Below the pieces are notes generated by a model. The model was not told where the DNA came from. It ran no database searches and saw only the letters and a list, made by a program, of their open reading frames with translations. From Prorocentrum cordatum (Eukaryota > Sar > Dinophyceae > Prorocentrales > Prorocentraceae), in NCBI GenBank assembly GCA_963575745.1, contig CAUYUJ010016162.1, positions 201,666-265,665 of the forward strand: a stretch of DNA of 64,000 nt, given 5' to 3'. The translations under genes and the position numbers were made by a program. Positions 21,943 through 34,437 of this stretch are shown here, piece by piece (positions within the stretch are counted from its first letter, which is position 1; every line of letters starts with the position of its first letter).

Positions 21943-23022
21943 TATAGCTGGAAGCTAAGAGTAACTCGTAGAGCTTCCCTTAGCTAGTTATAGCTGGAAG
22001 CTAAGAGTAATTCCGGCGCGTCCCAGAGCTAGTTGGCTCGAAAAATCTCGACGGAACTTTTGGTGACTTTTGCTCGGTTGAAAATTTCGTTCTCGAAATT
22101 TGACAGTTCGTTAGAGCTCTAGTATTTTTTCCCGTGATATTCGATCTTATTCCCGCTCGCCATCTTGATCTCAGCTCGATCGGGTGGATATTACTATCGA
22201 AAAGCTCGCTGGCGGGATCGGCCGCTTTGAGTTATCTTCATACGCGCTGACGGTTTTCGGAACATAACTCGAGCTCTAGGGCAGCTACAGAGCTGGTAAG
22301 CACAGCTAATGCATGCAGAATGATCAGGCGCGTTCGCCTGTTGAATCCAGAGGCCTGAACTCGGTCTGTCAGCCGAGCTAGGTCCGCAAACCTGTTCGTA
22401 TTATTCGAGTCAACTTCATACGCGTTGTCGGTATTTTCTACTTAACTCGAGATTTACGGCAGCTATAGTGCTGGTAAGCACTCCTATCGCACTCAGAATG
22501 GTCAGATGCGTTCGTCTGTTGAATCCATAGGTCTGAACTCGGTCTGCTAGTCGAGCTAGGTCCGCAAACCTATTCGTATTATTCGAGTCAACTTGATACG
22601 CGTTGTCGTTATTCTCTACTTAACTCGAGCTGTAGGGCAGCTACAGTGCTGGTAGGCACACCTACCGCACTCAGAATTATCAGGCGCGCTCGCCTGTTCA
22701 ATCCAGAGCTCTGAACTCGGTCTCTTGCGCGATCCAGAATCACGAAACTGTTCGTATTCTTCTAGTCATCTTGAGAGCTACTGTCGGCGTTCTGCACTTA
22801 ACTCGGGCTGGAGGGAGGCTGCAGGGCGGGTAATCACAGGAATCGATTCGGAGCTATCAGACGCGTCCGTCTGTCGCATTCAGAGGTCTGAACTCGGTCT
22901 GATACTCGTGTTGGGCTGAAAAACTATTCGTTCTCTACAATTTCTTTCGACAGTATATGTTCTCAGGAAGCTCTACGAGTCCCCCGGCGGTAAGAAAGGT
23001 TGACGGTTTACCGCCGGCGCCC
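21943..23022 (+). repeat. Class A module, second copy of the 19.7-kb module
   Basis: It begins with one and a half mini-A copies. From the leader onward it matches 19.8-20.75 kb with very few differences at an offset of about 2272 bases. The 3' end is complete. Confidence 0.9.
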
Positions 23023-23025
23023 AGT

Positions 23026-24213
23026 AATTCCGGCGCGTCCCAGAGCTAGTTGGCCCGAAAAATCTCGACGGAACTTTTGGTGACTTTTGCTCGGTTGAAA
23101 ATTTCGTTCTCGAAATTTGACAATTCGTTAGAGCTCTAGTATTTTTTCCCGTGATATTCGATCTTATTCCCGCTCGCCATCTTGATCTCAGCTCGATCGG
23201 GTAACTTTGAAGGCCAAAAAGCACGGTGGCGGGAACGGCCGTTTCGAGTCATCTTGATACGCGCTGTCGGTTTTCTGAACATAACTCGAGCTCTAGGGCA
23301 GCTACAGAGCTGGTAAGCACAGCTAATGCATGCAGAATGATCAGGCGCGTTCGCCTGTTGAACCCAGAGGTCTGAACTCGGTCTGCTAGCCGAGCTAGGT
23401 CCGCAAACCTGTTCGTATTATTCGAGTCAAGTTGATACGCGTTGTCGGTATTTTCTACTTAACTCGAGCTGTAGGGCAGCTACAGTGCTGGTAAGCACTC
23501 GTATCGCACTCAGAATGATGAGACGCGTTCGTCTGTTGAATCCATAGGTCTGAACTCCGTCTGCTAGCCGAGCTAGGTCCGCAAACCTATTCGTATTATT
23601 CGAGTCAACTTGATACGCGTTGTCGGTGTTTTCTACTTAACTCGAGCTGTAGGGCAGCTACAGTGCTGGTAAGCACGCGTATTGCACTCAGAATTATCAG
23701 ACGCGTTCTTCTGTTGAATCCATAGCTCTGAACTCGGTCTGCTAGCCGAGCTAGGTCCGCAAACCTATTCGTACTATTCGAGTCAACTTGATACGCGTTG
23801 TCGGTATTTTCTATTTAACTCGAGCTTTAGGGCGGCTACAGTGCTGGTAAACACACCTACTGCACTCAGAATCATCAGGCGCGTTCGCCTGTTAAATCGA
23901 GAGCTCTGAACTCGGTCTGCGCGATCCAGAATCACGAAACTGTTCGTATTCTTCCAGTCATCTTGAGAGCTACTGTCGGCGTTCTGCACTTAATTCGGGC
24001 TGTAGGGAGGCTTCAGGGCGGGTAATCAATGGGATCGATTCGGAGGCATCAGACGCGCCCGTCTGTCGCATTCAGAGGTCTGAACTCAGTCTGATACTCG
24101 AATTCGGCTCAAAAACTATTCGTTCTCTGCAATTTTTTCGACAGTATATGTTGTCAGGAAGCTCTACGAGTCCCCCGGCGGTAACAAAGGTTGACGGTTT
24201 ACCGCCGGCGCCC
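23026..24213 (+). repeat. Class A module, second copy of the 20.8-kb module
   Basis: It matches 20754-21939 at an offset of about 2272-2277 with small indels (for example loss of CTG near 23917). The 3' hairpin is complete. Confidence 0.9.
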
Positions 24214-24216
24214 AGT

Positions 24217-24292
24217 GGCTTCGCTATCCGGGTTTTGGACGCTTACAAATGGACGCTTACAAGTGGACGCTACCAAGTGGACGCTTACAAGT
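24217..24292 (+). repeat. Class C tail with four tandem 14-mers
   Basis: A class C2 end (GGCTTCGCTATCCGGGTTTT) followed by four head-to-tail copies of GGACGC(T)TACAAGT-type 14-mers at 24237, 24251, 24265 and 24279. The same 14-mer closes class C units in the left field and is duplicated at 8052-8079. Confidence 0.9.
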
Positions 24293-24879
24293 TCGAATCA
24301 TCCTGAGAGATGCTGTCGGTTTTCTGCACTTAACTCGGGCTGTATCGGGGGCTGCAGGGATGGTAATCACATAAGTCGATTAGAGAGGTGAACAAATATT
24401 CACTATGAGTCAGAATGTTGGCATTGGTATTGTTCGAGTCATCTTGAGAAGTACTCTCGGTTTTCTGTACTTAAATCGTGCTGGGGAGGGCTACAGTGCT
24501 CCTGGTCACAGGAATCGATTTCGAGACATCAGGCACGTCCGTTCGTCGAACCGAGAGCTCGGAACTCGCTCTGCTGCTCGAACGAACTCTCGGTTTTCTG
24601 CACTCAACTCAGGCTGTATGGGTTGCAGAGCTGGTAATCAAAGGAATCGAACTGCAGACATCAGGCCTCTCCGCCTGTCGCATTCAGAGGTCTAAATTCG
24701 GTTTCATACTCGAGCGGAAAACTGTTGGTTTCTTTAGTTAGAGTCATCTTGAGAGGTCTATAATCGCTTGGGCTGAAAAACTAGTCGATCTCTGAAATTC
24801 TTTTCCACATTATATATTGTCAGGAAGCTCTACGAGTCCCCCTGCGGTAAGAAAGGTTGAAGGTTTACTGCCGGCGCCC
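24293..24879 (+). repeat. Short class A module
   Basis: It starts inside a subrepeat (TCGAATCATCCTGAGAG), has about three shortened subrepeats and a 3' hairpin with one damaged arm (CCTGCGGTAA against TTTACTGCCGG). Confidence 0.8.
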
Positions 24880-24882
24880 AGT

Positions 24883-26624
24883 TCGTTAGAGCTCTAGTAT
24901 TTTTTTTCGTGATATTGGATCTTATTGTTGCTCGTTATCTTGATCTCAGCTCGATCGGGTAACTTTGAAGGCCAAAAAGCAGGCAGGCGGGAACAGCCTT
25001 TTCGAGTCATCTTGATACGCGCTGTCGGTTTCTTAAGATAACTCGAGTTTCAGGACAACTACAGAGCTGGCCAGCACCTCTAATGCATTCGAAATGATCA
25101 GGTGCGTTTGCCTGTTGAATCCAGATCGGTCTAGCCGAGCTAGGGTCGCAAACCTATTCGTGTTATCCGAGTCATTGTAGCAGACGCTCTCGGTTATTCG
25201 TACTGAACTCGATCTGTAGGGCAGCCACAGAAATCGATTGAGAATTATCAGTCCCGTTCGTCTGTTGAATCAAGAGCTCTCAACTCGGCCTGCTTCACGA
25301 GCTAGGTTCGCGAACCTATTGGTATTGTTCGAGTCATCTTGAGAAGTGCTCTCGGTTTTCTGTACTTTAATCGTGCTGAGGGAGGCTACAGTGCTGCTCG
25401 TCACAGGAATCGATTTCGAACATCAGGCGCGTCCGTTCGTCGAACCGAGAGCTCGGAACTCGGTCTGCTGCTCGAACGAGATCCGCGAAACTGTTGTATT
25501 ATTTGAGTTATCCTGAGAGGTATTCCTGGTTTTCTGCACTTAACTGAGGCTGCGATCCGCAGACATCAGACGCGTCCGCCTGTCGCATTCAGAGCTCTGA
25601 ACTCGGTTTCATACTCGAGCTCGATTGGGAAACTGTTCGTTTGTTTGCTAGAGTCATCTTGAGACTCTGGCGGGATCGGCCGTTTTGAGTCATCTTGATA
25701 CGCGCTGACGGTTTTCGCAAGATAAGTCGAGGTTCAGGGCAGCTACAGAGCTGGTCATCACAGCTATCGCATTCAGAATTATCAGGTGCGTTCGCCTGTT
25801 GAAACCTGAGGCCTGAAATCGGTCTGCTAGCCGAGCTAGGTCCGCAAACCTATTCGTATTATTCGAGTCATCGTAGCAGACGCTCTCGGTTTTCCGTACT
25901 CAACTCGAGCTTTAGGGCAGTTACAGAGCTCATAGTCACAGAAATCGATTGGGAATCATCAAGCGCGTTCGTCTGTTGAATCGAGAGCTCTGAACTCGGC
26001 CTGCTGTCCGAGCTAAGTTCACGAAACTATTCGTATTGTTCGCGTCATCTTGAGAAGTGCTCTCGGTTTTCTGCACTTAACTCGTGCTGGGAGATGACCA
26101 CTTTTCTGCTGGTCACAGAAATCGATTTCGAAAGATCAGGCGCGTCCGTCTGTCGAACAAAGAGCTCGGAACTCGGTCTGCTACTCGAACTAGCTCCGCG
26201 AAACTATTGTATTATTCAAGTTATCCTGAGAGCTCCTGTTGGTTTCTGCACTTCACTCGGGCTGTAGGGGGGCTGCAGGCTGGTAATAACAGAAGTCGAT
26301 TCGCAGACATCAGACGCGTCCGCCTGTCGCATTAAGAGGTCTGAACTCGGTTTGACACTCGAGCTGGGTTCCAAACTGTTTGTTTGAGTCATCTTGAGAG
26401 GTCTGGCTTGGGCTGGAATTCTCTTGAATTTTTTTCCACACTATATATATTGTCAGGAAGCTCTACGAGTCAAGCTGAGCTCTTGGCCAGCAAGCGCCTC
26501 GCTGAAGGTGTTGAGCACCTGCTGCTCCTCTGCTGCGGACCTGAATCCTGAGCGGGGGCTCCTCTGTCCCTGTGGGCTCCGAGCAAAGCAAAAAACAAAG
26601 GTTGACGGTTTACCGCCGGCGCCC
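24883..26624 (+). repeat. Class A module, internally fused, hairpin interrupted
   Basis: It starts in the leader (TCGTTAGAGCTCTAG). Near 25670 the end of one copy (GTCATCTTGAG) is joined to the start of another (ACTCTGGCGGGATCGGCC), so two copies are fused without a hairpin between them. The terminal hairpin is interrupted by a 123-bp insertion at 26471-26593. Confidence 0.8.
26471..26593 (+). mobile_element. Short retroelement-type insertion in a class A hairpin
   Basis: After CTCTACGAGT the expected CCCCCGGCGGTAA is replaced by 123 bases unrelated to any other repeat here, ending GCAAAGC then an A-run and joining AACAAAGGTTGACGG of the hairpin. The left hairpin arm is deleted and there is no target duplication. 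It looks like a 5'-truncated insert of a retroelement different from those at 42, 46 and 48 kb, since its 3' end differs. Confidence 0.75.
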
Positions 26625-26627
26625 AGT

Positions 26628-27699
26628 TGCTGGAAGCTTAAGAGTAATTCCGGGGAGCCGGAGAGCTAGTTGGCAAGAAAAATCTCGACGGACCTTTTGC
26701 TGACTTTTGGTCGGTTGAAAATTTTGTTCTCGAAATTCAACAATTCGTTTGAGCTCTAGTATTTTTTCCCATGATATTCGATCTTATTCCCGCTCGCCAT
26801 CTTGATCTCAGCTCGATCGGGTAACTTTGCAAGGCCAAAAAGCAGGCAGGCGGGAACGGCCGTTTCGAGTCATCTTGATACGCGCTGTCGGTTTTCACAA
26901 GATAACTCGAGCTTCAGGACAACTACAGAGCTGGTCAGCACAGCTAATGCATTCAGAATGATCAAACACGTTCGCCTGTTGAATGCAGAGGTCTGAACTC
27001 GGTCTGCTAGCCGAGCTAGGGTCGCAAACCTATTCGTATTATTCGAGTCATTGTAGCAGACGCTCTCGGTTATTCGTACTGAACGTACTGAACTCGAGGG
27101 CAACCACAGAGCTGATAATTACAGAAATCGATTGAGAATTATCAGGCGCGTTCGTCCGTTGAATCAAGAGCTCTGAACTCGGCCTGCTCCCCGAGCTAGG
27201 TTCGCGAACCTATTGGTATTGTTCGAGTCATCTTGAGAAGTGCTCTCGATTTTCTGTACTGAAATCGTGCTCGGGGAGGGCTACAGTGCTGCTGGTCACA
27301 GGAATCGATTTCGAGACATCAGGCGCGTCCGTTCGTCGAACCGAGAGCTCGGAACTCGGTTTGCTGCTCGAACGAGATCCGCGAAACTGTTGTATTATTC
27401 GAGTCATCCTGAGAGGTACTCTCGGTTTTCTGCACTTAACTCAGGCTGTATGGGGGGCTGCAGAGCACAGGAATCGATCCGCAGAATCAGACGCGTCCGC
27501 CTGTCGCATTCGGAGGTCTGAACTCAGTTTCATACTCGAGCTCGATTAGAAAACTGTTCGTTTGTTTTGTTAGAGTCACCTTGAGAGGTCTATAATCGCT
27601 TGGGCTGAAAAACTAGTCGTTCTCTGAAATTCTTTTTCATATAATATATTGTCAGGAAGCCCGGCGGTAAGAAAGGTTGACGGTTTACCGCCGGCGCCC
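26628..27699 (+). repeat. Class A module
   Basis: It starts with half a mini-A (TGCTGGAAGCTTAAGAG), then the leader and subrepeats. At about 27659 the sequence GGAAGC joins CCGGCGG directly, so TCTACGAGTCCC is deleted. The hairpin itself is intact. Confidence 0.85.
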
Positions 27700-27702
27700 A
27701 GT

Positions 27703-28748
27703 TTGCAAGACAAATCTCGACGGACCTTTTGCTGACTGTTGGTCGGTTGAAAATTCTGTTTTCAAAGTTTGACAATTCGTTGGAGCTCTAGTATTCTTTC
27801 CCATGATATTCGATCTTATTCCCGCTCGCCATCTTGATCTCAGCTCGATCGGGTAACTTTGAAGGCCAAAAAGCAGGCAGGCGGGAACGGCCGTTTCGAG
27901 TCATCTTGATACGCGCTGTCGGTTTTCTCAAGATAACTCGAGCTTTAGGACAACTACAGAGCTGGTCAGCACAGCTAATGCGTTCAGAATGATCAGGCGC
28001 GTTCGCCTGTTGAATCCAGAGGTCTGAACTCGGTCTGCTAGCCGAGCTAGGATCGCAAACCTATTCGTATTATTCGAGTCATTGTAGCAGGCGCTCTCGA
28101 TTTTTCGTACTTAACTCGATCTGTAGGGCAGCCACAGAGCTGGTAATCACAGAAATCGATTGAGAATTATCAGGCGCGTTCGTCTGTTGAATCAAGAGCT
28201 CTGAACTCGGCCTGCTCCCCGAGCTAGGTTCGCGAACCTATTGATATTGTTCGAGTCATCGTGAGAAGTGCTCTCGGTTTTCTGTACTTAAATCGTGCTG
28301 GGGGAGGGCTACAGTGCTGCTGGTCACAGGAATCGATTTCGAGACATCAGGCGCGTGCGTTCGTCGAACCGAGAGCTCGGAACTCGGTCTACTGCTCGAA
28401 CGAGATCCGCGAAACTGTTGTATTATTCGAGTCATTCTGAGAGGTACTCTCGGTTTTCTGCACTTAACTGAGGCTGTATGGGGGGCTGCAGAGCTGGTAA
28501 TCACAGGAATCGATCCGGAGACGTCAGACGCGTCCGCCTGTCGCATTCAGAGGTCTGAACTTGGTTTCATACTCGAGCTCGATTGGAAAACTGTTCGTTT
28601 GTTTTGTTAGAGTCATCTTCAGAGGTCTATAATCGCTTGGGCTGAAAAACTAGTCGTTCTCTGAAACTCTTTTTCGCATTATATATTGTCAGGAAGCTCT
28701 ACGAGTCCCCCGGCGGTAAGAAAGGTTGACGGTTTACCGCCGTCGCCC
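27703..28748 (+). repeat. Class A module
   Basis: It starts in the leader at TGCAAGACAAATCTCGACGG. Subrepeats resemble those of the previous copy. The right hairpin arm has one change (TTTACCGCCGTCGCCC). Confidence 0.85.
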
Positions 28749-28750
28749 AG

Positions 28751-29906
28751 TAACTCGTAGAGCTTCCCTTAGCTAGTTATAGCTGGAAGCTTAGAGTAAT
28801 TCCGGCGCGCTGGAGAGCTAGTTGGCTCGGAAAAAAAGAACTGAACTTAACTCGTAGAGCTTCCCCTAGCTAGTTATAGCTGGAAGCTTAGAGTAATTCT
28901 GGCGCGCTGGAGAGCTAGTTGGCTCGGAAAAAAAGAATTGAACTTTTCACATCTTTTGGTCGGTTGAAAATATTGTTCTCGAAATTTGACAATTCGTAAG
29001 AGCTCTAGTATTTTTTCCCGTGATATTCGATCTTATTCCCGCTCGCCATCTTGATCTCAGCTCGATCGGGTATCTTTTACTGCCAAAAAGCACACTGGCG
29101 GGATCGGCCGTTTCGAGTCATCTTGATACGCGTTGTCGGTATTTTGTACTTAACTCGAGCTGTAGGACAGCTACAGAGCTGGTCAGCACACCTATCGCAT
29201 TCAGAATCATCAGGCGCGTTCGCCTGTTGAATCCAGAGGTCTGAATTCGGTTTGCTAGCCGAGCTAGGTCCGCAAACCTATTCGTATTATTCAAGTCATC
29301 TTCATTCGCACTGTCGGTATTCTGAACTTAACTCGAGATATAGGACAGCTACAGAGCTGGTAAGCACGCCTCATCGACTCAGAATCATCAGGCGCGTTCG
29401 GCTGTTCCAACCAGAGGTCTGAACTCGGTCTGATAGCCGAGCCAGGTCCGCAAACCTATTCGTATTATTCGAATCATCTTGATAGGCGCTCTCGGTTTCC
29501 TGTACTTAACTCGAGCTATAGGACAGCTACAGGGCTGATAGTCACAGAAACCGATTCAGAATTATCAGTCGCGTTTGTCTGTCGAATCCAGAGCTCTGAA
29601 CTCTGTCTGCTGCGCGATCCAGAATCACGAAACTGTTCGTATTCTTCCAGTCATCTTGAGAGCTACTGTCGGCGTTCTGCACTTAACTCGGGCTGTAGGG
29701 AGGCTGCAGGGCGGGTAATCACAGGAATCGATTCGGAGACATCAGACGCGTCCGTCTGTCGCATTCAGAGGTCTGACCTCGGTCTGATACTCGAGTTGGG
29801 CTGAAAAACTATTCGTTCTCTGCAATTTTTTCGACATTATATGTTGTCAGGAAGCTCTACGAGTCCCCCGGCGGTAACAAAGGTTGACGGCTTACCGCCG
29901 GCGCCC
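28751..29906 (+). repeat. Class A module with duplicated 5' start
   Basis: Mini-A and the first ~95 bases of leader are present twice (28751-28845 and 28846-28940). End structures are complete: AACTCGTAGAGCTTCC at 28752-28767 and its complement at 29850-29864. The right hairpin arm begins CTTACC. Confidence 0.85.
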
Positions 29907-29908
29907 AG

Positions 29909-31014
29909 TAACTCGTAGAGCTTCCTTTAGCAAGTTATTGCTGGAAGCTTTAGAGTAATTCCGGAGCGCTGGAGAGCTAGTTGGCTCGAAAAAAAAGAAC
30001 TGAACTTTTCACAACTTTTGCTCGGTTGAAAATTTTGTTCTCAAAATTTGACAATTCGTTTGAGCTCTAGTATTTTTTTCCGTGATATTCGATCTTATTC
30101 CCGCTCGCCATCTTGATCTCAGCTCGATCGGGTACCTTTTGCTGCCAAAAAGCACACTGGCGGGATCGGCCGTTTTGAGTCATCTTGTCACGCGCCGTCG
30201 GTATTGTGTACTTAACTCGAGCTGTAGGGCAGCTACAGAGCTGGTAAGCACACCTATCGCAATCAGAATCATCAGGCGCGTTCGCCTGTTGAATCTAGAG
30301 GTCTGAACTCGGTCTGTGAGCCGAGCTAGGTCCGCAAACCTATTCGTATTATTCGAGTCATCTTGACAGACGCTCTCGGTTTTCTGTACTTAACGCGAGC
30401 TATAGGGCAGCTACAGAGCTCATAGTCACAGAAATCGATCGGGAATCATCAGGCGCGTTCGTATGTTGATTCGAGAGCTCTAAAATCGGCCTGCTGCTCG
30501 AGCTAGGTTCGCCAAACTATTCGTATTGTCCGAATCATCTTGAAAAGTGCTTTAATTATCTGCACTCAACTCGTGCTGGGGGATGGCTAGAGTGCTGCGG
30601 GTCACAGGAATCGATTTGCACAGATCAGGCGCTTCCGTCGGTCAATTGTAGAGCTCGGAACTCGGTCTGCTGCTCGATTTAGATCTGCGAAACTATTGTA
30701 TTATTTGAGTCATCCTGAGAGATGTTGTCAGTTTTCTGCACTTAACTCGGTCTTCAGCGGGGCTGCAGGGCTGTTAATCACATGGGTCGATCAGACGCGT
30801 GCGCCTAGCGCATTCAGAGGTCTGAATTCGGTTTGATACTCGATCTGGATTGCGAAACTATTTGTTTTTTCTTAGAGTCTTTTTGAGAGGTATGAAATCG
30901 CTTGGGCTGAAAAAAGTAGTCGTTCTCTGGAGTTTTTTCCCACACTATATGCTGTCAGGAAGCTCTACGAGTCCCCCGGCGGTAACAAAGGTTGACGGTT
31001 TACCGCCGGCGCCC
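29909..31014 (+). repeat. Class A module, complete
   Basis: It has mini-A, leader, subrepeats, and a 3' end with the GTAACAAAGG loop. With its left neighbour it is one half of a ~2.07-kb duplication. Confidence 0.9.
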
Positions 31015-31017
31015 AGT

Positions 31018-31977
31018 TTCACATCTTTTGGTCGGTTGAAAATTTTGTTCTCGAAATTTGACAATTCGTTAGAGCTCTAGTATTTTTTCCCGTGATATTT
31101 GATCTTATTCCCGCTCGCCATCTTGATCTCAGCTCCATCGGGTATCTTTTACTGCCAAAAAGCACACTGGCGGGATCGGCCGTTTCGAGTCATCTTGATA
31201 CGCGTTGTCGGTATTTTGTACTTAACTCGAGCTGTAGGACAGCTACAGAGCTGGTCAGCACACCTATCGCATTCAGAATCATCAGGCGCGTTCGCCTGTT
31301 GAATCCAGAGGTCTGAACTCGGTTTGCTAGCCGAGCTAGGTCCGCAAACCTATTCGTATTATTCAAGTCATCTTGATTCGCACTGTCGGTATTCTGAACT
31401 TAACTCGAGATATAGGACAGCTACAGAGCTGGTAAGCACGCCTCATCGACTCAGAATCATCAGGCGCGTTCGGCTGTTCCAACCAGAGGTCTGAACTCGG
31501 TCTGCTAGCCGAGCCAGGTCCGCAAACCTATTCGTATTATTCGAATCATCTTGATAGGCGCTCTCGGTTTCCTGTACTCACTCGAGCTATAGGACAGCTA
31601 CAGGGCTGATAGTCACAGAAACCGATTCAGAATTATCAGTCGCGTTTGTCTGTCGAATCCAGAGCTCTGAATTCTGTCTGCTGCGCGATCCAGAATCACG
31701 AAACTGTTCGTATTCTTCCAGTCATCTTGAGAGCTACTGTCGGCGTTCTGCACTTAACTCGGGCTGTAGGGAGGCTGCAGGGCGGGTAATCACAGGAATC
31801 GATTCGAAGACATCAGACGCGTCCGTCTGTCGCATTCAGAGGTCTGACCTCGGTCTGATACTCGAGTTGGGCTGAAAAACTATTTGTTCTCTGCAATTTT
31901 TTCGACATTATATGTTGTCAGGAAGCTCTACGAGTCCCCCGGCGGTAACAAAGGTTGACGGTTTACCGCCGGCGCCC
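31018..31977 (+). repeat. Class A module, duplicate of the 28.9-kb module
   Basis: It starts at TCACATCTTTTGGTCGG and matches 28.95-29.9 kb at an offset of about 2072. Subrepeats start at about 31186, 31364, 31542 and 31718, giving spacings of 178, 178 and 176 bp; this copy is the clearest place to measure the period. Confidence 0.9.
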
Positions 31978-31979
31978 AG

Positions 31980-33085
31980 TAACTCGTAGAGCTTCCTTTA
32001 GCAAGTTATTGCTGGAAGCTTTAGAGTAATTCCGGAGCGCTGGAGAGCTAGTTGGCTCGAAAAAAAAGAACTGAGCTTTTCACAACTTTTGCTCGGTTGA
32101 AAATTTTGTTCTCAAAATTTGACAATTCGTTTGAGCTCTAGTATTTTTTTCCGTGATATTCGATCTTATTCCCGCTCGCCATCTTGATCTCAGCTCGATC
32201 GGGTACCTTTTGCTGCCAAAAAGCACACTGGCGGGATCGGCCGTTTTGAGTCATCTTGTCACGCGCCGTCGGTATTGTGTACTTAACTCGAGCTGTAGGG
32301 CAGCTACAGAGCTGGTAAGCACACCTATCGCAATCAGAATCATCAGGCGCGTTCGCCTGTTGAATCTAGAGGTCTGAACTCGGTCTGTGAGCCGAGCTAG
32401 GTCCGCAAACCTATTCGTATTATTCGAGTCATCTTGACAGACGCTCTCGGTTTTCTGTACTTAACGCGAGCTATAGGGCAGCTACAGAGCTCATAGTCAC
32501 AGAAATCGATCGGGAATCATCAGGCGCGTTCGTATGTTGATTCGAGAGCTCTAAAATCGGCCTGCTGCTCGAGCTAGGTTCGCCAAACTATTCGTATTGT
32601 TCGAATCATCTTGAAAAGTGCTTTAATTATCTGCACTCAACTCGTGCGGGGGGATGGCTAGAGTGCTGCGGGTCACACAAATCGATTTGCACAGATCAGG
32701 CGCTTCCGTCGGTCGATTCTAGAGCTCGGAACTCGGTCTGCTGCTCGATTTAGATCTGCGAAACTATTGTATTATTTGAGTCATCCTGAGAGATGTTGTC
32801 AGTTTTCTGCACTTAACTCGGTCTTCAGCGGGGCTGCAGGGCTGTTAATCACATGGGTCGATCAGACGCGTGCGCCTAGCGCATTCAGAGGTCTGAATTC
32901 GGTTTGATACTCGATCTGGATTGCGAAACTATTTGTTTTTTCTTAGAGTCTTTTTGAGAGGTATGAAATCGCTTGGGCTGAAAAAAGTAGTCGTTCTCTG
33001 GAGTTTTTTCCCACACTATATGCTGTCAGGAAGCTCTACGAGTCCCCCGGCGGTAACAAAGGTTGACGGTTTACCGCCGGCGCCC
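31980..33085 (+). repeat. Class A module, duplicate of the 29.9-kb module
   Basis: It matches 29909-31014 at an offset of about 2071 with only a few substitutions. The hairpin is complete and is followed by a class B module. Confidence 0.9.
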
Positions 33086-33088
33086 AGT

Positions 33089-33428
33089 TGGCCCAGCCGG
33101 CCGAGGCGGACAGGACAATGTGGCAACTTTAGGGTGGTTTTGCGATTTTTTGAAAGATATTTGACCATTCATTTTGAAAAAGCAGATCTTTACGCCCAGC
33201 ATTGGCATATGAACTCCTCTCTGACAGCAGCTCAGCTCTCTCGATGCATTTTTGCATGAGTTGACTCCCGGGAACTGAGCGAATATGAACATCGAAAAAA
33301 TCGAATTTCAAGATTTTCGAAAAATCTCATTTTTTTTTATTCTGTGTCGATTCTCTCCACTCTTACTAGTGAGAGGAGCTCTACGAGGTTCCCGGCAGTG
33401 ACCAGGTTGACGGTTCACCGTCGGCGCC
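33089..33428 (+). repeat. Class B module, 5'-truncated
   Basis: It starts at TGGCCCAGCCGGCC, runs through the GGACAATGTGG, TTGAAAGATATTTGACC and ATGCATTTTTGCATGAG blocks, and ends GAGCTCTACGAGGTT, CCGGCAGTGA hairpin, GGCGCC. Confidence 0.85.
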
Positions 33429-33431
33429 AGT

Positions 33432-33753
33432 TGCTGGAAGCTCAGAGTAATTCCGGCGCGCTGGGCTGCCCGAACTAGGTCCGCGAAACTATTCCTATTG
33501 TTCGAGTCATCCTGAGAGGTGCTGTCGATTTTCTGCACTTAGCTCGGGCTGTAGGGGGGCTGCACGGCGAGTAATGACAGGAGTCGATTCGCAGACATCA
33601 GACGCGTCCGTCTGTCGCATTCAGAGGTCAAACACTATTCACTATAAGTCAGATTGTTGGTCAGTGCTGTCTGTTTTCTCAACTTAAGTCGAGTTAGGAA
33701 GCTCTAGGAGTCTCCCGGCGGTAACCAAGGTTGACGGTTTACCGCCGGTGCCC
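33432..33753 (+). repeat. Short class A module (A-prime 3' end)
   Basis: A mini-A and leader fragment (about 50 bases) is joined to the last one and a half subrepeats, then CTCAACTTAAGTCGAG and the hairpin with GTAACCAAGG. The interior is deleted. Confidence 0.8.
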
Positions 33754-33756
33754 AGT

Positions 33757-34434
33757 TGGCAAGAAAAATCTCGACAGAACTTGTGGTGACTTTTGGTCGT
33801 TTGAACATTTTCTTCTCGAAATTTGACCATTCGTTAGAGCTCTAGTATTTTCTTAACATAACTCGAGATTTAGGACATCTACAGAGCTGGTAAGCACAGC
33901 TAATCGATGCAGAATGATTAGGCGCGTTCGCCTGTTGAATCCTAGAGGTCTGAACTCGGTCTGTGAGCCGAGCTAGGTCCGCAAACCTATTCGTATTATT
34001 CAAGTCATCTTGATAGAAACTCTCGGTTTTCTGTACTTAACTCGAGCTGTGCGCTGAGAGGGGGCTCCAGTGCTGGTTGTCATAAGAATCGATTTAAAGA
34101 GATCACGCGCGTCCGCCTGTCGAATCCAGAGCTCGCAACCCGGTCTGCTGCCCGAACTAGGTTCGCGAAACTATTGTATTCTTCGAGTCATCCTGAGAGA
34201 TACTGTCGGTTCTCTGCACTGACCTCGGGCTGTAGGGGGGCTGCGGGGCTGGTAATGACAGGAGTTCATTCGCAGACATCAGACGCGTCCGCTTGTCGCA
34301 TTCAGAGGTCAAAAAATATTCACTCTAAGTCAGAATGTTGATAGGTGCTGTCGGTTTTCTCAACTTAAGTCGAGCTTGGAAGCTCTACGAGTTCCCCGGC
34401 GGTAACCAAGGTTGACGGTTTACCGCCGGCGCCC
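33757..34434 (+). repeat. Class A-prime module
   Basis: Leader from TGGCAAGAAAAATCTCG, with a large deletion that joins GAGCTCTAGTATTTT to TTAACATAACTCGAG, then three subrepeats and the A-prime end (TTCCCCGGCGGTAACCAAGG). Confidence 0.8.
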
Positions 34435-34437
34435 AGT

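Noticed and set aside
19691-33085. CRISPR-like array
   Set aside because: The ~178-bp units are contiguous, imperfect, without spacers, and the genome is eukaryotic.
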